Source: Crystallibacter sulfonylureivorans_A (GTDB lineage: Bacteria > Actinomycetota > Actinomycetes > Actinomycetales > Micrococcaceae). Taken from it: DNA of 64,000 nt. Where the stretch lies: positions 1-64,000 of the forward strand of contig NZ_JBLKRT010000024.1 of NCBI RefSeq assembly GCF_047607445.1, read 5' to 3'. The notes under the pieces were generated by a model that was given only the letters and a program-made list of their open reading frames with translations, did no database searches and was not told the DNA's origin. Shown here piece after piece: positions 48,595-57,250 of this stretch. The stretch's first letter is position 1. Each line of letters starts with the position of its first letter. The translations under genes were made by a program, and so were the position numbers.

Positions 48595-50703
48595 CTAGTT
48601 CTTGGCTTCCAGCTTCTGCCGGTTCTTGCTGAGCTTCTGCTCTGCCTTGCGCCGGGCGATCAGCACCTTTTCGTCCACCGGGGCTTCGCCGCTGGCGCGC
48701 CGTGTGCGGGCGTACGCCATGGCTTCGTGCTGGCGTTCCTGCTCCGCGCCGCTGGCAATCTTCGCGCGCAGGTGCTCCGGGCCGTAGCCGAAGGCATCCA
48801 CCAGGTCACGGGCGTGCGGGCGGAGCCGGGACAGCAGCCGGTTGATGTAGGTGCCGAGGATCCGGGCGCGCTGCGCCGACAGCCGGCCGTACATCAGGTA
48901 CCAGCCCAGGTTCTTTTCCACCAGCGACAACCCGAAGAGGTCCCGCAGCCAGGTCAGCACCAGCCGGGTTCCCTTGTCCTCGATCTCGGCGATCGCGGCG
49001 CTAAAGGCTTCCCATTGCAGCAGTTCGGCGTGGGCGCGGGCCGCCTCGATCAGTTCATGCTGGTGCTCGTTGAACAGCGCCGCGGCTTCCTTTTGCGGAA
49101 GCCGGGTGGCGTTGCGCAACGCGCCGCCGATGCCAGCCACCATGGTGGAGACCCGGTCGGTGAGCAGCTGGCGCTGGGTTTCCGGATCCTTGAGGTAGTT
49201 GGCGCTCTTGCGCTCCGATCCGCTGTCCGCGAAGGTCTGGGCCACCTGGCGCAGCCCGGTGCGGTGCAGGGTGACGTCGGCCGCCTGGTGCGCCACCCAG
49301 CGGGCCATGACACCGAAGTCCGCATGACGGAATTCATTGGCGTAGTCCGCCAGCAGGCGCTTGGCAACCAACTGCAGCAGCACCGTGTTGTCGCCCTCGA
49401 ACGTGGCGTAGATGTCCAGGTCGGCGCGCAGGGCGGCGAACCGGTTCTCAGCCAGGAAGCCGGCGCCGCCGGTCGCCTCGCGGCACTCCTGCAGCGTGTC
49501 CAGGGCGTGCCAGGTGCTGAGCGACTTCAGTGCCGCCGCCAGGGTCTCCAGATCCTGCCGGTCCTCGTCGGTGTCATGCGCACCGGAGAACACGTCGTCG
49601 AACTTCTGCAGCAGTTGTTCATGGGCGAACGACGCCGCGTAGGTGGTGGCCAGCCGGGGCAGCAGCCGGCGCTGGTGGCGCTGGTAGTCCAGCAGCACCT
49701 CTTCGGCCGTGTCCGAGGAGGCGTTGAACTGCCGCCGCTCGGTGGCGTAGCGGACGGCGATGGCCAGTGCCACCTTGCTGGCAGCCACCGCGGCGCCGTC
49801 CAACGAGACCCTGCCCTGCACCAGGGTGCCCAACATGGTGAAGAAGCGGCGGCCGGGGCTGGCGATGGGGGAGGAGTAGGTGCCGTCTTCGGCCACGTCG
49901 CCGTACCGATTCAGCAAGTTGGTGCGCGGAATCCGGACCTGGTCGAAGTGCAGCCGTCCGTTGTCGATGCCGTTCAGGCCGCCCTTGTACCCGTCGTCCT
50001 CGCCGCCGATGCCGGGCAGGAAAGCGCGCTGCTCGTCCCGGATGGGGACGTAGAACGCATGGACGCCGTGGTCCACCCCGCGGGTGATCAGGTGGGCGAA
50101 CACCACCGCGGCGAGGCCGTCGTTGGCGGCGTTGCCCAGGTAGTCTTTCCACGCTGCGCGGAACGGGGTGTGGACGACGAATTCCTGCGTTGCCGGGTCG
50201 TAGGTGGCGGTGGTGGCGATGCTGGCAACGTCTGATCCGTGGCCGGTCTCGGTCATGGCGAAAGCGCCGGGCGTCTTCAGGCTCATGATGTCCGGCAGCC
50301 AGCGGTCGTGGTGCTCCCGGGTGCCCAGATGCAGCACAGCGGCGCCGAACAGGCCCCACTGCACGCCGGCCTTGATCTGCAGCGAGGGATCGGCGGTGAC
50401 CAGTTCCTCGAAACCGGCGATGTTGCCGCCGTGGTTGTCCTCGCCGCCCAGCCGCCGCGGGAACGCGCGGTGCACGGCCCCGGCGTCCACCAGGTACTTC
50501 AACTGGCCCACCACCCGTTCGCGGTGCTCATCCATCGGCAGTCCGTCGATCCGGTGGAGCTCCGGTTGGCCGGCGAGGTCACGGGCCGCTTTGCGGACCT
50601 CGGCCCAGCGGCCCAGCAGAGCTTCGCCGAGCCCGGCCACGTCAACGGTAGCGCCGCTGTCTTCAACCGGTTCCGGCGTTTCGGCAGTGGGGGTGTACGT
50701 CAT
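48595..50703 (-). CDS. Acyl-CoA oxidase/dehydrogenase family protein
   Basis: A 702-aa flavoenzyme, first step of beta-oxidation. The length and sequence (TETGHGSDVASIATTATYD, GGLNGIDNGRLHFDQVRIPRTNLLNRYGDV, REATGGAGFLAENRFAALRADLDIYATFEGDNTVL) match acyl-CoA oxidases rather than the 380-aa dehydrogenases; the EGDNTVL block and catalytic-region Glu (FEGDN) are intact. The ATG at 50703 is preceded by GAAGGA; a GTG seven codons earlier is alternative. It lies 77 bp downstream of the TetR gene on the same strand and near the thiolase/FabG4/MaoC cluster it presumably works with. Confidence 0.92.
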   Translation of the reverse strand: MTYTPTAETPEPVEDSGATVDVAGLGEALLGRWAEVRKAARDLAGQPELHRIDGLPMDEHRERVVGQLKYLVDAGAVHRAFPRRLGGEDNHGGNIAGFEELVTADPSLQIKAGVQWGLFGAAVLHLGTREHHDRWLPDIMSLKTPGAFAMTETGHGSDVASIATTATYDPATQEFVVHTPFRAAWKDYLGNAANDGLAAVVFAHLITRGVDHGVHAFYVPIRDEQRAFLPGIGGEDDGYKGGLNGIDNGRLHFDQVRIPRTNLLNRYGDVAEDGTYSSPIASPGRRFFTMLGTLVQGRVSLDGAAVAASKVALAIAVRYATERRQFNASSDTAEEVLLDYQRHQRRLLPRLATTYAASFAHEQLLQKFDDVFSGAHDTDEDRQDLETLAAALKSLSTWHALDTLQECREATGGAGFLAENRFAALRADLDIYATFEGDNTVLLQLVAKRLLADYANEFRHADFGVMARWVAHQAADVTLHRTGLRQVAQTFADSGSERKSANYLKDPETQRQLLTDRVSTMVAGIGGALRNATRLPQKEAAALFNEHQHELIEAARAHAELLQWEAFSAAIAEIEDKGTRLVLTWLRDLFGLSLVEKNLGWYLMYGRLSAQRARILGTYINRLLSRLRPHARDLVDAFGYGPEHLRAKIASGAEQERQHEAMAYARTRRASGEAPVDEKVLIARRKAEQKLSKNRQKLEAKN

Positions 50704-50779
50704 CGGGGTTCCTTCGGTGGTCACGGATAGGGTCGGATGGTCAAAGTGGCTGCAACGGTACCGGCGGCAGCATCGCAGC

Positions 50780-51550
50780 TCAGTGTGCGGAATGGCCGGC
50801 TGCTGCCGGGGGACCGGACGCCGCTGTCGGCTCCGTCCGGCCGGGAGCCACTCCGCGGAGCAGCCATTGGGTGAGCATGGTGGTCATCAGCTCCCGGCTT
50901 GGTTTGCTGCCGTCATCGGGTGCGGCAAGCCAGCGTTCGCCGGCGGCGCGCACCATGCCGATGGCGGCCCGCGGCCAGTAGGATGCCGCGGCCAGTTCCG
51001 CGGCGCTGTCCGCGGAGGCGCTCAGGTGACCGCGCAGCGGGGCTTCGATCATCGCCGTCACGTTGGCGAAGAAATCGTGCAGCACTGCGGAGCTGCCGGT
51101 CTCCGGGGCAGCAGCGGGCGGCGCTGGTTCGCCGTGCAGCGGTTGCGGAACCGACGGGTCAAAGGGTGCATCCCGGGTGACGAACGCGTACACGTGCGGC
51201 GAGGATTCCGCCATCTGCAGGTAGACGGAGACCATGGCGGTCAGGCCTTCCTGCGGTGTGGTCGCACTGGCAGCGGCTTCCTGCAGCCTGGCCTGCATGC
51301 GGCCCACCACCACCTCGCCCATGGCCTGCTGCAGCCCTGCCTTGTCGCCAAAGTAGCGGTAGAAAACCGGCTTCGAAGTCCCGGCAGCCGCTGCGATGTC
51401 CTCCATCGAAGCGTCGGGGCCCAGCCGGTGCACGGCATGGCGGGCAGCACGGATCAGTTCCCGGCGGCGTTCGGTCCGGTGGCGGTCCCAGCGGGCGGAG
51501 CGGCCGTCGGGCCCGGGCGAAGCCGCGGGGCGGACTGTGGCGCTATTCAC
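50780..51550 (-). CDS. TetR-family regulator of the adjacent beta-oxidation genes
   Basis: A 256-aa TetR regulator with the HTH at about residues 45-70 (SMEDIAAAAGTSKPVFYRYFGDKAGL). Its GTG start lies at the edge of a 14-bp-arm operator in the 80-bp gap shared with the thiolase operon. This arrangement predicts autoregulation and control of the divergent thiolase-FabG4-MaoC genes and the downstream acyl-CoA oxidase, the usual design for fatty-acid regulators responding to long-chain acyl-CoA. The ligand is inferred from context only. Confidence 0.9.
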   Translation of the reverse strand: MNSATVRPAASPGPDGRSARWDRHRTERRRELIRAARHAVHRLGPDASMEDIAAAAGTSKPVFYRYFGDKAGLQQAMGEVVVGRMQARLQEAAASATTPQEGLTAMVSVYLQMAESSPHVYAFVTRDAPFDPSVPQPLHGEPAPPAAAPETGSSAVLHDFFANVTAMIEAPLRGHLSASADSAAELAAASYWPRAAIGMVRAAGERWLAAPDDGSKPSRELMTTMLTQWLLRGVAPGRTEPTAASGPPAAAGHSAH

Positions 51551-51582
51551 GTTACCCAGCGTATCAGGTACGCTTGGTAACG
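51550..51582. promoter_or_regulatory. TetR operator between the regulator and the thiolase operon
   Basis: CGTTACCCAGCGTA (51550-51563) and TACGCTTGGTAACG (51569-51582) form inverted arms of 14 bp with 13 matches and a 5-bp spacer (TCAGG). A further GGTAAC copy follows. On the minus strand TACGCT (51563-51558) ends 7 nt before the GTG at 51550, so a repressor here would block the regulator's own -10 region. Confidence 0.82.
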
Positions 51583-51630
51583 GTAACTGACTTCGATCCG
51601 ACCTGCACCCGATTCACGAGGAGAGCCTTC

Positions 51631-52968
51631 ATGGCCGCTTCACCCGACGCCACCGGCACCCGTCCCGCCACCGTCCTGCGCAAGGCAGTCGTCATCGGCG
51701 GCAACCGCATTCCATTTGCCCGGTCCAACGGGGCCTACACCCAGGCCAGCAACCAGGACATGCTGACGGCAGCATTGGACGGCCTGGTGGCGCGCTTCGG
51801 ACTGCAGGACGAACGGATCGGCGAGGTGGCCGCCGGCGCTGTATTGAAGCACTCCCGCGATTTCAACCTCACCCGTGAAGCGGTCATCGGTTCCGCGCTG
51901 TCTCCGGAAACGCCCGCCTATGACCTGCAGCAGGCCTGTGCCACCGGCTTGGAAACCGTGGTGGGTCTGGCCAACAAGATCAAGCTCGGCCAGATCGAAT
52001 CCGCCATCGCCGGCGGCGTGGATTCCGCCTCGGATGCGCCGATCGCCGTCAGCGAGGGGCTCCGGGCGGTGCTGCTGGAATTGAACCGCGCCAAATCGGT
52101 GCAGCAGAAGCTCACCGCTCTGGCCAAACTGCGTCCCAAGGATCTGGCGCCCAACGCGCCCGGTACTGCCGAACCGCGCACCGGCCTGTCGATGGGGGAG
52201 CATCAGGCTCTCACCACGGCGGCGTGGAACGTGAGCCGCGGGGCGCAGGATGAACTGGCGTTGGCAAGCCACCGCAACCTGGCGGCCGCCTATGAGCGCG
52301 GGTTCTTCGACGACCTGATGACGCCGTACCGCGGCCTGGCCAAGGACTCCAACCTGCGGGCGGACACCACGCTGGAGAAACTGGCCAAGCTGCAGCCCGT
52401 CTTTGGCAAGAACCTGGGTGCCGAGGCGACGATGACCGCCGGCAACTCCACCCCGCTGACCGACGGCGCCTCCACCGTGCTGCTCGGCTCGGAGGATTAT
52501 GCGCGGCGCAATGACCTTCCGGTGCTGGCCGAAGTCGTCGACTCCGAAGCCGCGGCCGTTGATTTTGTGCACGGCAAGGAGGGCCTGCTGATGGCGCCGG
52601 CCTACGCCGTGCCGCGGTTGTTGGCCCGGCAGGGCCTGACCTTTGCCGACTTCGACTATTTCGAGATCCATGAAGCCTTCGCCGGGACGGTGCTGTGCCA
52701 TCTGGCGGCCTGGGAGAGCGAAGAGTTCTGCCGGAACAAGCTGGGCCTGCAGAAGCCGCTGGGCCCGATCGACCGGACCCGGCTGAACGTCAACGGGTCG
52801 TCGCTGGCCACCGGACACCCGTTCGCCGCCACCGGCGGCCGGCTGGTCGCCAGCCTCGCCAAGATGCTGCGCGAAAAGGCCGACGCCGAGTCCCGCGGCA
52901 CCCGCGGCCTGATCTCCGTGTGCGCCGCCGGTGGCATGGGCGTGGTAGCCATTCTGGAGGCAAACTAA
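51631..52968 (+). CDS. Acetyl-CoA C-acyltransferase (thiolase)
   Basis: A 445-aa thiolase of the FadI/FadA type, cleaving 3-oxoacyl-CoA. Active-site Cys in QQACATGLETV (about residue 108), His in GHPFAATGGR and second Cys in SVCAAGGMG. An insert of about 15 residues relative to the shortest thiolases is visible after GLRAVLLELNRAKSVQQKL. The ATG at 51631 is preceded by GAGGAGAG. It is the first gene of the thiolase-FabG4-MaoC operon, divergent from the TetR gene. Confidence 0.94.
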   Translation: MAASPDATGTRPATVLRKAVVIGGNRIPFARSNGAYTQASNQDMLTAALDGLVARFGLQDERIGEVAAGAVLKHSRDFNLTREAVIGSALSPETPAYDLQQACATGLETVVGLANKIKLGQIESAIAGGVDSASDAPIAVSEGLRAVLLELNRAKSVQQKLTALAKLRPKDLAPNAPGTAEPRTGLSMGEHQALTTAAWNVSRGAQDELALASHRNLAAAYERGFFDDLMTPYRGLAKDSNLRADTTLEKLAKLQPVFGKNLGAEATMTAGNSTPLTDGASTVLLGSEDYARRNDLPVLAEVVDSEAAAVDFVHGKEGLLMAPAYAVPRLLARQGLTFADFDYFEIHEAFAGTVLCHLAAWESEEFCRNKLGLQKPLGPIDRTRLNVNGSSLATGHPFAATGGRLVASLAKMLREKADAESRGTRGLISVCAAGGMGVVAILEAN

Positions 52969-54309
52969 ATGGCGGACCGCTACCTGGACCTGGTCAACGC
53001 CGGGCCGTTGAAAAGCCTGGCCAAGAAACTGGGACTGCCCCAGCCAGCCGTGCTGCGCCGCTACCGGCCGGGCACACCGTTGCTGCCCGGGCCCGTCCTG
53101 GTGCTGGGCTCCGGGGCCGGCGCCGACGTGCTGGCCAAGGAAATGCTCGGCTGGGATCTGGATGTCCGACGGCACGTGGCGCCGAAGGAACGGCTCGGCG
53201 GCATAGTGCTGGTGCTCGACGAACTTGAGTCGCCGGAAGAACTCTCGGACCCGATGCTCACCGCAGGCGCCAGCCTGCGTGCCCTGGCTCCTGGCGGCCG
53301 GGTCGTCACGGTCTCGCGCCCCGCTTCCGGCACCGGCGAGCCCGCCCGAGCCGCCGCCCGCCAGGCGGTGGACGGTGCCCTGCGGTCGCTGGCCCATGAG
53401 CTGCGCGGCGGAGCCACCGGCAACGGGATCCTGCTGAGCGAGGGCGTGGATGCCGGCGCTCCTGCCGTCCTCGGGGCCCTGCGCTTCCTGCTCTCCGGCC
53501 GAAGCGCCTACGTCAACGGGCAGTTCCTGGCGGTTGGCGTAGGCGCTGCCGCGCTGCCGGCGGAGCCGGACCGTCCGCTGGCTGGCAAGGTCGCCGTCGT
53601 TACCGGTGCCGCCCGCGGGATCGGGGCAGCCATCGCCGAGACCCTGCACCGTGACGGCGCCAAGGTCATCGCCGTCGACGTTCCCGCAGCCGGGGAACAG
53701 TTGGCCCACCTGGCCAACCGGGTGGGTGCCACCGCCCTGCAACTGGACATCACCGCGCCGGACGCCGGCGAGAAGATCGCCGCGCATGCGGCGGAGCGGA
53801 ACCACGGGCTGGATATTGTGGTGCACAATGCCGGCATCACCAGGGACAAACTGCTCGCCAACATGGACCAGGCAAAATGGGACTCGGTGATCGCGGTCAA
53901 TCTCTCCTCCCAGCTGAGGATGAACGAGCAACTGCTGGCCTCGGGCGTCCTCCGCGAAGCTCCGCGGGTGGTGTCGCTGGCCTCCACCAGCGGAATCGCC
54001 GGCAACCGCGGGCAGACCAATTACGCCGCCTCCAAGGCAGGCATCATCGGCATGGTCCGCGCATCGGCGGCCGCCTTTGCCGACGCCGGCGGCAGCATCA
54101 ACGCTGTGGCCCCCGGCTTCATCGAGACGGACATGACCGCACGGATGCCGTTCCTGACCCGCGAGGTGGCACGCAGGCTGTCCTCGCTGCAGCAGGGCGG
54201 CAGGCCGCTGGACGTGGCCGAAGCCGTTGCCTTCCTGGCCAGCGATGCCGCGGGCGGGATCAACGGCCAGACGCTGCGCGTCTGCGGCCAGAGCATGGTG
54301 GGCGCATGA
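52969..54309 (+). CDS. 3-oxoacyl-ACP/CoA reductase with two Rossmann domains (FabG4-like)
   Basis: A 446-aa reductase. The N-terminal half (1-205) is a degenerate flavodoxin-like domain. The C-terminal half is a full SDR domain with TGAARGIG, HNAGITRDKLL, catalytic Tyr/Lys in NYAASKAG and AVAPGFIETDMT. This size and domain order match mycobacterial FabG4 (high-molecular-weight FabG), which reduces 3-oxoacyl-CoA. It starts directly after the thiolase stop and overlaps the downstream MaoC gene by 4 nt. Confidence 0.92.
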   Translation: MADRYLDLVNAGPLKSLAKKLGLPQPAVLRRYRPGTPLLPGPVLVLGSGAGADVLAKEMLGWDLDVRRHVAPKERLGGIVLVLDELESPEELSDPMLTAGASLRALAPGGRVVTVSRPASGTGEPARAAARQAVDGALRSLAHELRGGATGNGILLSEGVDAGAPAVLGALRFLLSGRSAYVNGQFLAVGVGAAALPAEPDRPLAGKVAVVTGAARGIGAAIAETLHRDGAKVIAVDVPAAGEQLAHLANRVGATALQLDITAPDAGEKIAAHAAERNHGLDIVVHNAGITRDKLLANMDQAKWDSVIAVNLSSQLRMNEQLLASGVLREAPRVVSLASTSGIAGNRGQTNYAASKAGIIGMVRASAAAFADAGGSINAVAPGFIETDMTARMPFLTREVARRLSSLQQGGRPLDVAEAVAFLASDAAGGINGQTLRVCGQSMVGA

Positions 54310-55211
54310 GCGAGGTCATCCTGGGGGAGATGCCCACGCTCTCCCGGCTGTACCTGACGGCAGCGTCCACAGCGGCGCGGCACAAGCTCGGCGTCGGCCA
54401 GCAGACCGAGCAGCTCCCCGCGGTGCGGCACACCGTTGACGGCGTGCACATCGCCCCGGAACGGGTCAGCGGCTTCCAGCAACTGATGCACGGCACCGTG
54501 CGGGACACCTTGCCCTCGGTGTTCCTGCACTCCGTTGCCTTTCCGGTGGCGATGAGCGTGATGACACGGCAGGACTTCCCGCTCCCGCTGCTGGGCATGG
54601 TGCACCTGGCCAACCGGGTGAACCACCTGCGGCCGGTCCACTTCACCGAACCATTGACGGTGACGGCCTGGGCCGAAGGCCTGCGCGGCCACCACGCCGG
54701 CACCCAGGTGGAACTTCACACCCGGATCGAGGCCGGAGGCGAAACCGTGTGGGAGGGCGTCTCGGACTATCTGGCCAAGGCGGTGTACCTGCCCGGCCTG
54801 GACAAGGCCTTCAGGCCGGAACGCACCGATTTCATCCCGCCGCAGCCGACGGCACGGTGGCGCCTGGGACCCGAGGCGGGCCGTGAGTACGCGGGTGTAT
54901 CCGGCGACTTCAACCCCATCCACTTGAGCGCGGTATCGGCCAAGATGCTGGGGCTCAAGCGGTCCATCGCGCACGGCATGTATCTGGCATCGCGGGTACT
55001 GACCAGCGTGGAGGCCACGGCCAGCGAACCTTTCAGCTGGCGCATCGACTTCGCTGCTCCGGTCTTCCTCCCCGCCACGGTGGCCGTACGGATCCATGAC
55101 ACGGAACGAAACGGGTCGTGGGAATCATCCGAGTTCTCCGGCTGGGGAGAGCGCAGCCACCGGCTTCACTTCACCGGCAGCGTCAACACCCTCTCAGCGG
55201 AAGACAGCTAG
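54306..55211 (+). CDS. MaoC-family enoyl-CoA hydratase/dehydratase
   Basis: A 301-aa double hot-dog protein. The C-terminal hot-dog has the hydratase 2 motif YAGVSGDFNPIHLSAVSAKMLGLKRSIAHGMYLASRV (about residues 193-230), with the catalytic Asp/His pair in D-x-NPIH. The N-terminal hot-dog lacks the motif and is structural. It completes a beta-oxidation set with the thiolase and the FabG4-like reductase. ATGA overlap with the preceding gene. Confidence 0.92.
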   Translation: MSEVILGEMPTLSRLYLTAASTAARHKLGVGQQTEQLPAVRHTVDGVHIAPERVSGFQQLMHGTVRDTLPSVFLHSVAFPVAMSVMTRQDFPLPLLGMVHLANRVNHLRPVHFTEPLTVTAWAEGLRGHHAGTQVELHTRIEAGGETVWEGVSDYLAKAVYLPGLDKAFRPERTDFIPPQPTARWRLGPEAGREYAGVSGDFNPIHLSAVSAKMLGLKRSIAHGMYLASRVLTSVEATASEPFSWRIDFAAPVFLPATVAVRIHDTERNGSWESSEFSGWGERSHRLHFTGSVNTLSAEDS

Positions 55212-55251
55212 CGCACGATCCGTGCAAGCGCCGGTTCAGCGCACCAACAAC

Positions 55252-56628
55252 TCAGGTGGCGGCCGCCTTGCGTTCGAGTACTTCGCGTTCACGGTCGTTC
55301 CTGGCCAGGGCGGCTGCGGCGGCGAACTCGGCCCGCGCCTCGTGCGACCGGCCGAGCCGGGCCAACAGCTCGGCCCGGACGCTGGGCAGCAGATGCGATC
55401 CGGGCAGCGCCCCCGCCGAAGCCAGGTCATCGACGATGGCCAGTGCCGTGGCCGGCCCGGTGGCCATGGAGACGGCCACGGCCCGGTTGAGTTCGACCAC
55501 CGGGCTGGGCGCAATCCGTCCGAGCGCCTCATAGAGCAGCACGATCTGCGCCCAGTCGGTTCGTTCGACGCTGGGCGCCACCGCATGGCACTCGGCGATG
55601 GCCGCCTGCAGCGCATAGCTGCCGCGACCGCGGCCCAGCCGGTCCGCCCGCGCCAGCGCGGCGCGGCCACGGCCTATCTGGGCACGGTCCCACCGGGTGC
55701 GGTCCTGATCGGCCAACAGGACGGGGGTGCCGTCCGGCCGCGTGCGGGCGCCGAAGCGCGATGCCTGCAGTTCCATCAAGGCAACCAGTGCGTGCGCCTC
55801 GGGTTCCCGGGGCACCAGCGACACCAGGACCCGCCCGATCCGCAGGGCCTCGCCGGCCAGGTCCGGCCGGATCCAGCGTTCCCCGGAGGTGGCAGCATAG
55901 CCTTCGGTAAACATCAGGTAGATCACCCGCAGCACGCCGCCTAGCCGCGGTCCCCATTCATTCGGTTCCGGCACCTCGAACGGGACCTTCGCTGCGGCCA
56001 GGGTTTTCTTGGCGCGGACAATGCGCTGCTGGACGGTGGCCACCGGGAGCACAAAGAGCCGGGCAATTTCCTCGCTGGACAGGCCGCCGACAATCCGCAG
56101 GGTCAGCGACACTTGCGCCTCCCGGGAGAGCACGGGGTGGCAGGCGGTGAAGACCAGCCGCAGCACGTCGTCGGGAACCGGGTCCCAGCCTGGGGCGTCT
56201 TCGTCCTGCAGCCCGCGGGCCAGCTCCTGGTAGCGCTCGTCCAGGCGGTCGGCCCTCCGCCAGCCATCAATGGCTTTGCGCTTGGCCACCGCGGTCAGCC
56301 AGGCGGCGGGATTGCGCGGCGCGCCGGCGTCTGGCCATTGGCGCAGCGCATCGGCGACGGCTTCCTGCGCCAGGTCCTCGGCAACCCCCACGTCCCCGGT
56401 GGCCCGGGCCAGCGCTGCGACGATCCGGGCACCTTCGATGCGCCACACGGCATCCAGACGGCGCCTGACCGCAGCTGCCCGCTCGGTCGCGGCCTCCCGC
56501 TCGAGCACTGCCGAGCGCTCAGTCGCAGCCTCCCGCTCGAGCACTGCCGAGCGTTCGGTTGTCGCCGAGCGATCGGCAGCCTCCTCCCGCTCGGCAGCCT
56601 CGGCCCGCGCCTTCTCCGTCCCTGCCAC
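55252..56628 (-). CDS. ECF sigma factor with C-terminal extension (ECF42-type)
   Basis: A 458-aa sigma factor. N-terminal low-complexity repeats (about residues 1-50), region 2 (GVAEDLAQEAVADALRQWP..WLTAVAKRKAIDGWRR), region 4 (LRIVGGLSSEEIARLFVLPVATVQQRIVRAKKTL) and a 200-residue helical extension with TPR-like repeats (GRGSYALQAAIAECHA..LLYEALGRIAPSPVVELNRAVAVSM). This architecture plus the YCII/DGPF gene directly upstream is the ECF42 group, for which the extension is required for function. GTG start at 56628 with GGAGGG upstream. Confidence 0.9.
   Translation of the reverse strand: MAGTEKARAEAAEREEAADRSATTERSAVLEREAATERSAVLEREAATERAAAVRRRLDAVWRIEGARIVAALARATGDVGVAEDLAQEAVADALRQWPDAGAPRNPAAWLTAVAKRKAIDGWRRADRLDERYQELARGLQDEDAPGWDPVPDDVLRLVFTACHPVLSREAQVSLTLRIVGGLSSEEIARLFVLPVATVQQRIVRAKKTLAAAKVPFEVPEPNEWGPRLGGVLRVIYLMFTEGYAATSGERWIRPDLAGEALRIGRVLVSLVPREPEAHALVALMELQASRFGARTRPDGTPVLLADQDRTRWDRAQIGRGRAALARADRLGRGRGSYALQAAIAECHAVAPSVERTDWAQIVLLYEALGRIAPSPVVELNRAVAVSMATGPATALAIVDDLASAGALPGSHLLPSVRAELLARLGRSHEARAEFAAAAALARNDREREVLERKAAAT
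56480..56551 (-). repeat. 36-bp tandem duplication in the ECF sigma gene
   Basis: Two 36-bp copies (56480-56515 and 56516-56551, starting CGCTC(G/A)GTCGC) encode a repeated 12-residue ERSAVLEREAAT-type block. Diverged further copies flank them. The tract lies before region 2 of the sigma factor. Confidence 0.9.
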
Positions 56629-56653
56629 GGCTGACCCTCCCGCCGCGCGGATG

Positions 56654-57097
56654 CTAGGCGTTCTCCGCGCGCAGTTTCGCTTCTTGTTCCCGCCAGCCCT
56701 CCTCCTTCTGGATGTATTCGTTGTCGGAGAACTCAGCGAAGTCTGCGGCCTCGGTCACGCGGCGCACCTCCAGCTTGGAGCCGGGGCCCAGCGGGCAGCG
56801 GCTCGCCCACTCCGCAGCTTCTTCCTTGGACGACACCTGGACAATCCAGAAGCCATTGAACAGCTCATGGGTTTCGCCGTACGGGCCGTCGGTGACGATC
56901 GGCGGCTCTTCCGAGAAGTCAACGACGAAGGCGCTGCCGTCGGACAGGTCCGCCAACCCTTCACCGGCGAGCAAGATGCCGGCATTGATCATGGACTCGT
57001 TGTACGCGCCCATCTTGTTGATCACTTCTTCGAACGGCGTGGACTTGTAAGCCTCGACGGCTTCGTCGGTGGAACGCATGATGAACATGTACTTCAC
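56654..57097 (-). CDS. YCII/DGPF-domain protein
   Basis: A 147-aa protein of the YCII-related family, with the DGPYGETHELFNGFWIVQV block (DGPF variant) at about residues 70-90 and a C-terminal acidic helix. The GTG start at 57097 is preceded by AAAGGAGAA. It is transcribed directly ahead of the ECF42-type sigma gene with 25 bp between them, the characteristic pairing; the biochemical role of the family is not known. Confidence 0.9.
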   Translation of the reverse strand: MKYMFIMRSTDEAVEAYKSTPFEEVINKMGAYNESMINAGILLAGEGLADLSDGSAFVVDFSEEPPIVTDGPYGETHELFNGFWIVQVSSKEEAAEWASRCPLGPGSKLEVRRVTEAADFAEFSDNEYIQKEEGWREQEAKLRAENA

Positions 57098-57238
57098 GGC
57101 TTTTCTCCTTTGTGAACGAGGACGCGGTATGCGCCTTCTACTATGCCGTCGAACGGCGGAAGTGGATATCGACAGCACCGGAAAACTTTTTTCGGATTCA
57201 CGGTGCCCGGCTTCGCGCCCGGCCATGCCCGCCGCCCT

Positions 57239-57244
57239 TATGCT
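57239..57244 (+). promoter_or_regulatory. Candidate -10 element for a leaderless kynU transcript
   Basis: TATGCT is followed by GGCCGT and then ATG at 57251, a 6-nt spacing, without a ribosome-binding site. Confidence 0.55.
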
Positions 57245-57250
57245 GGCCGT

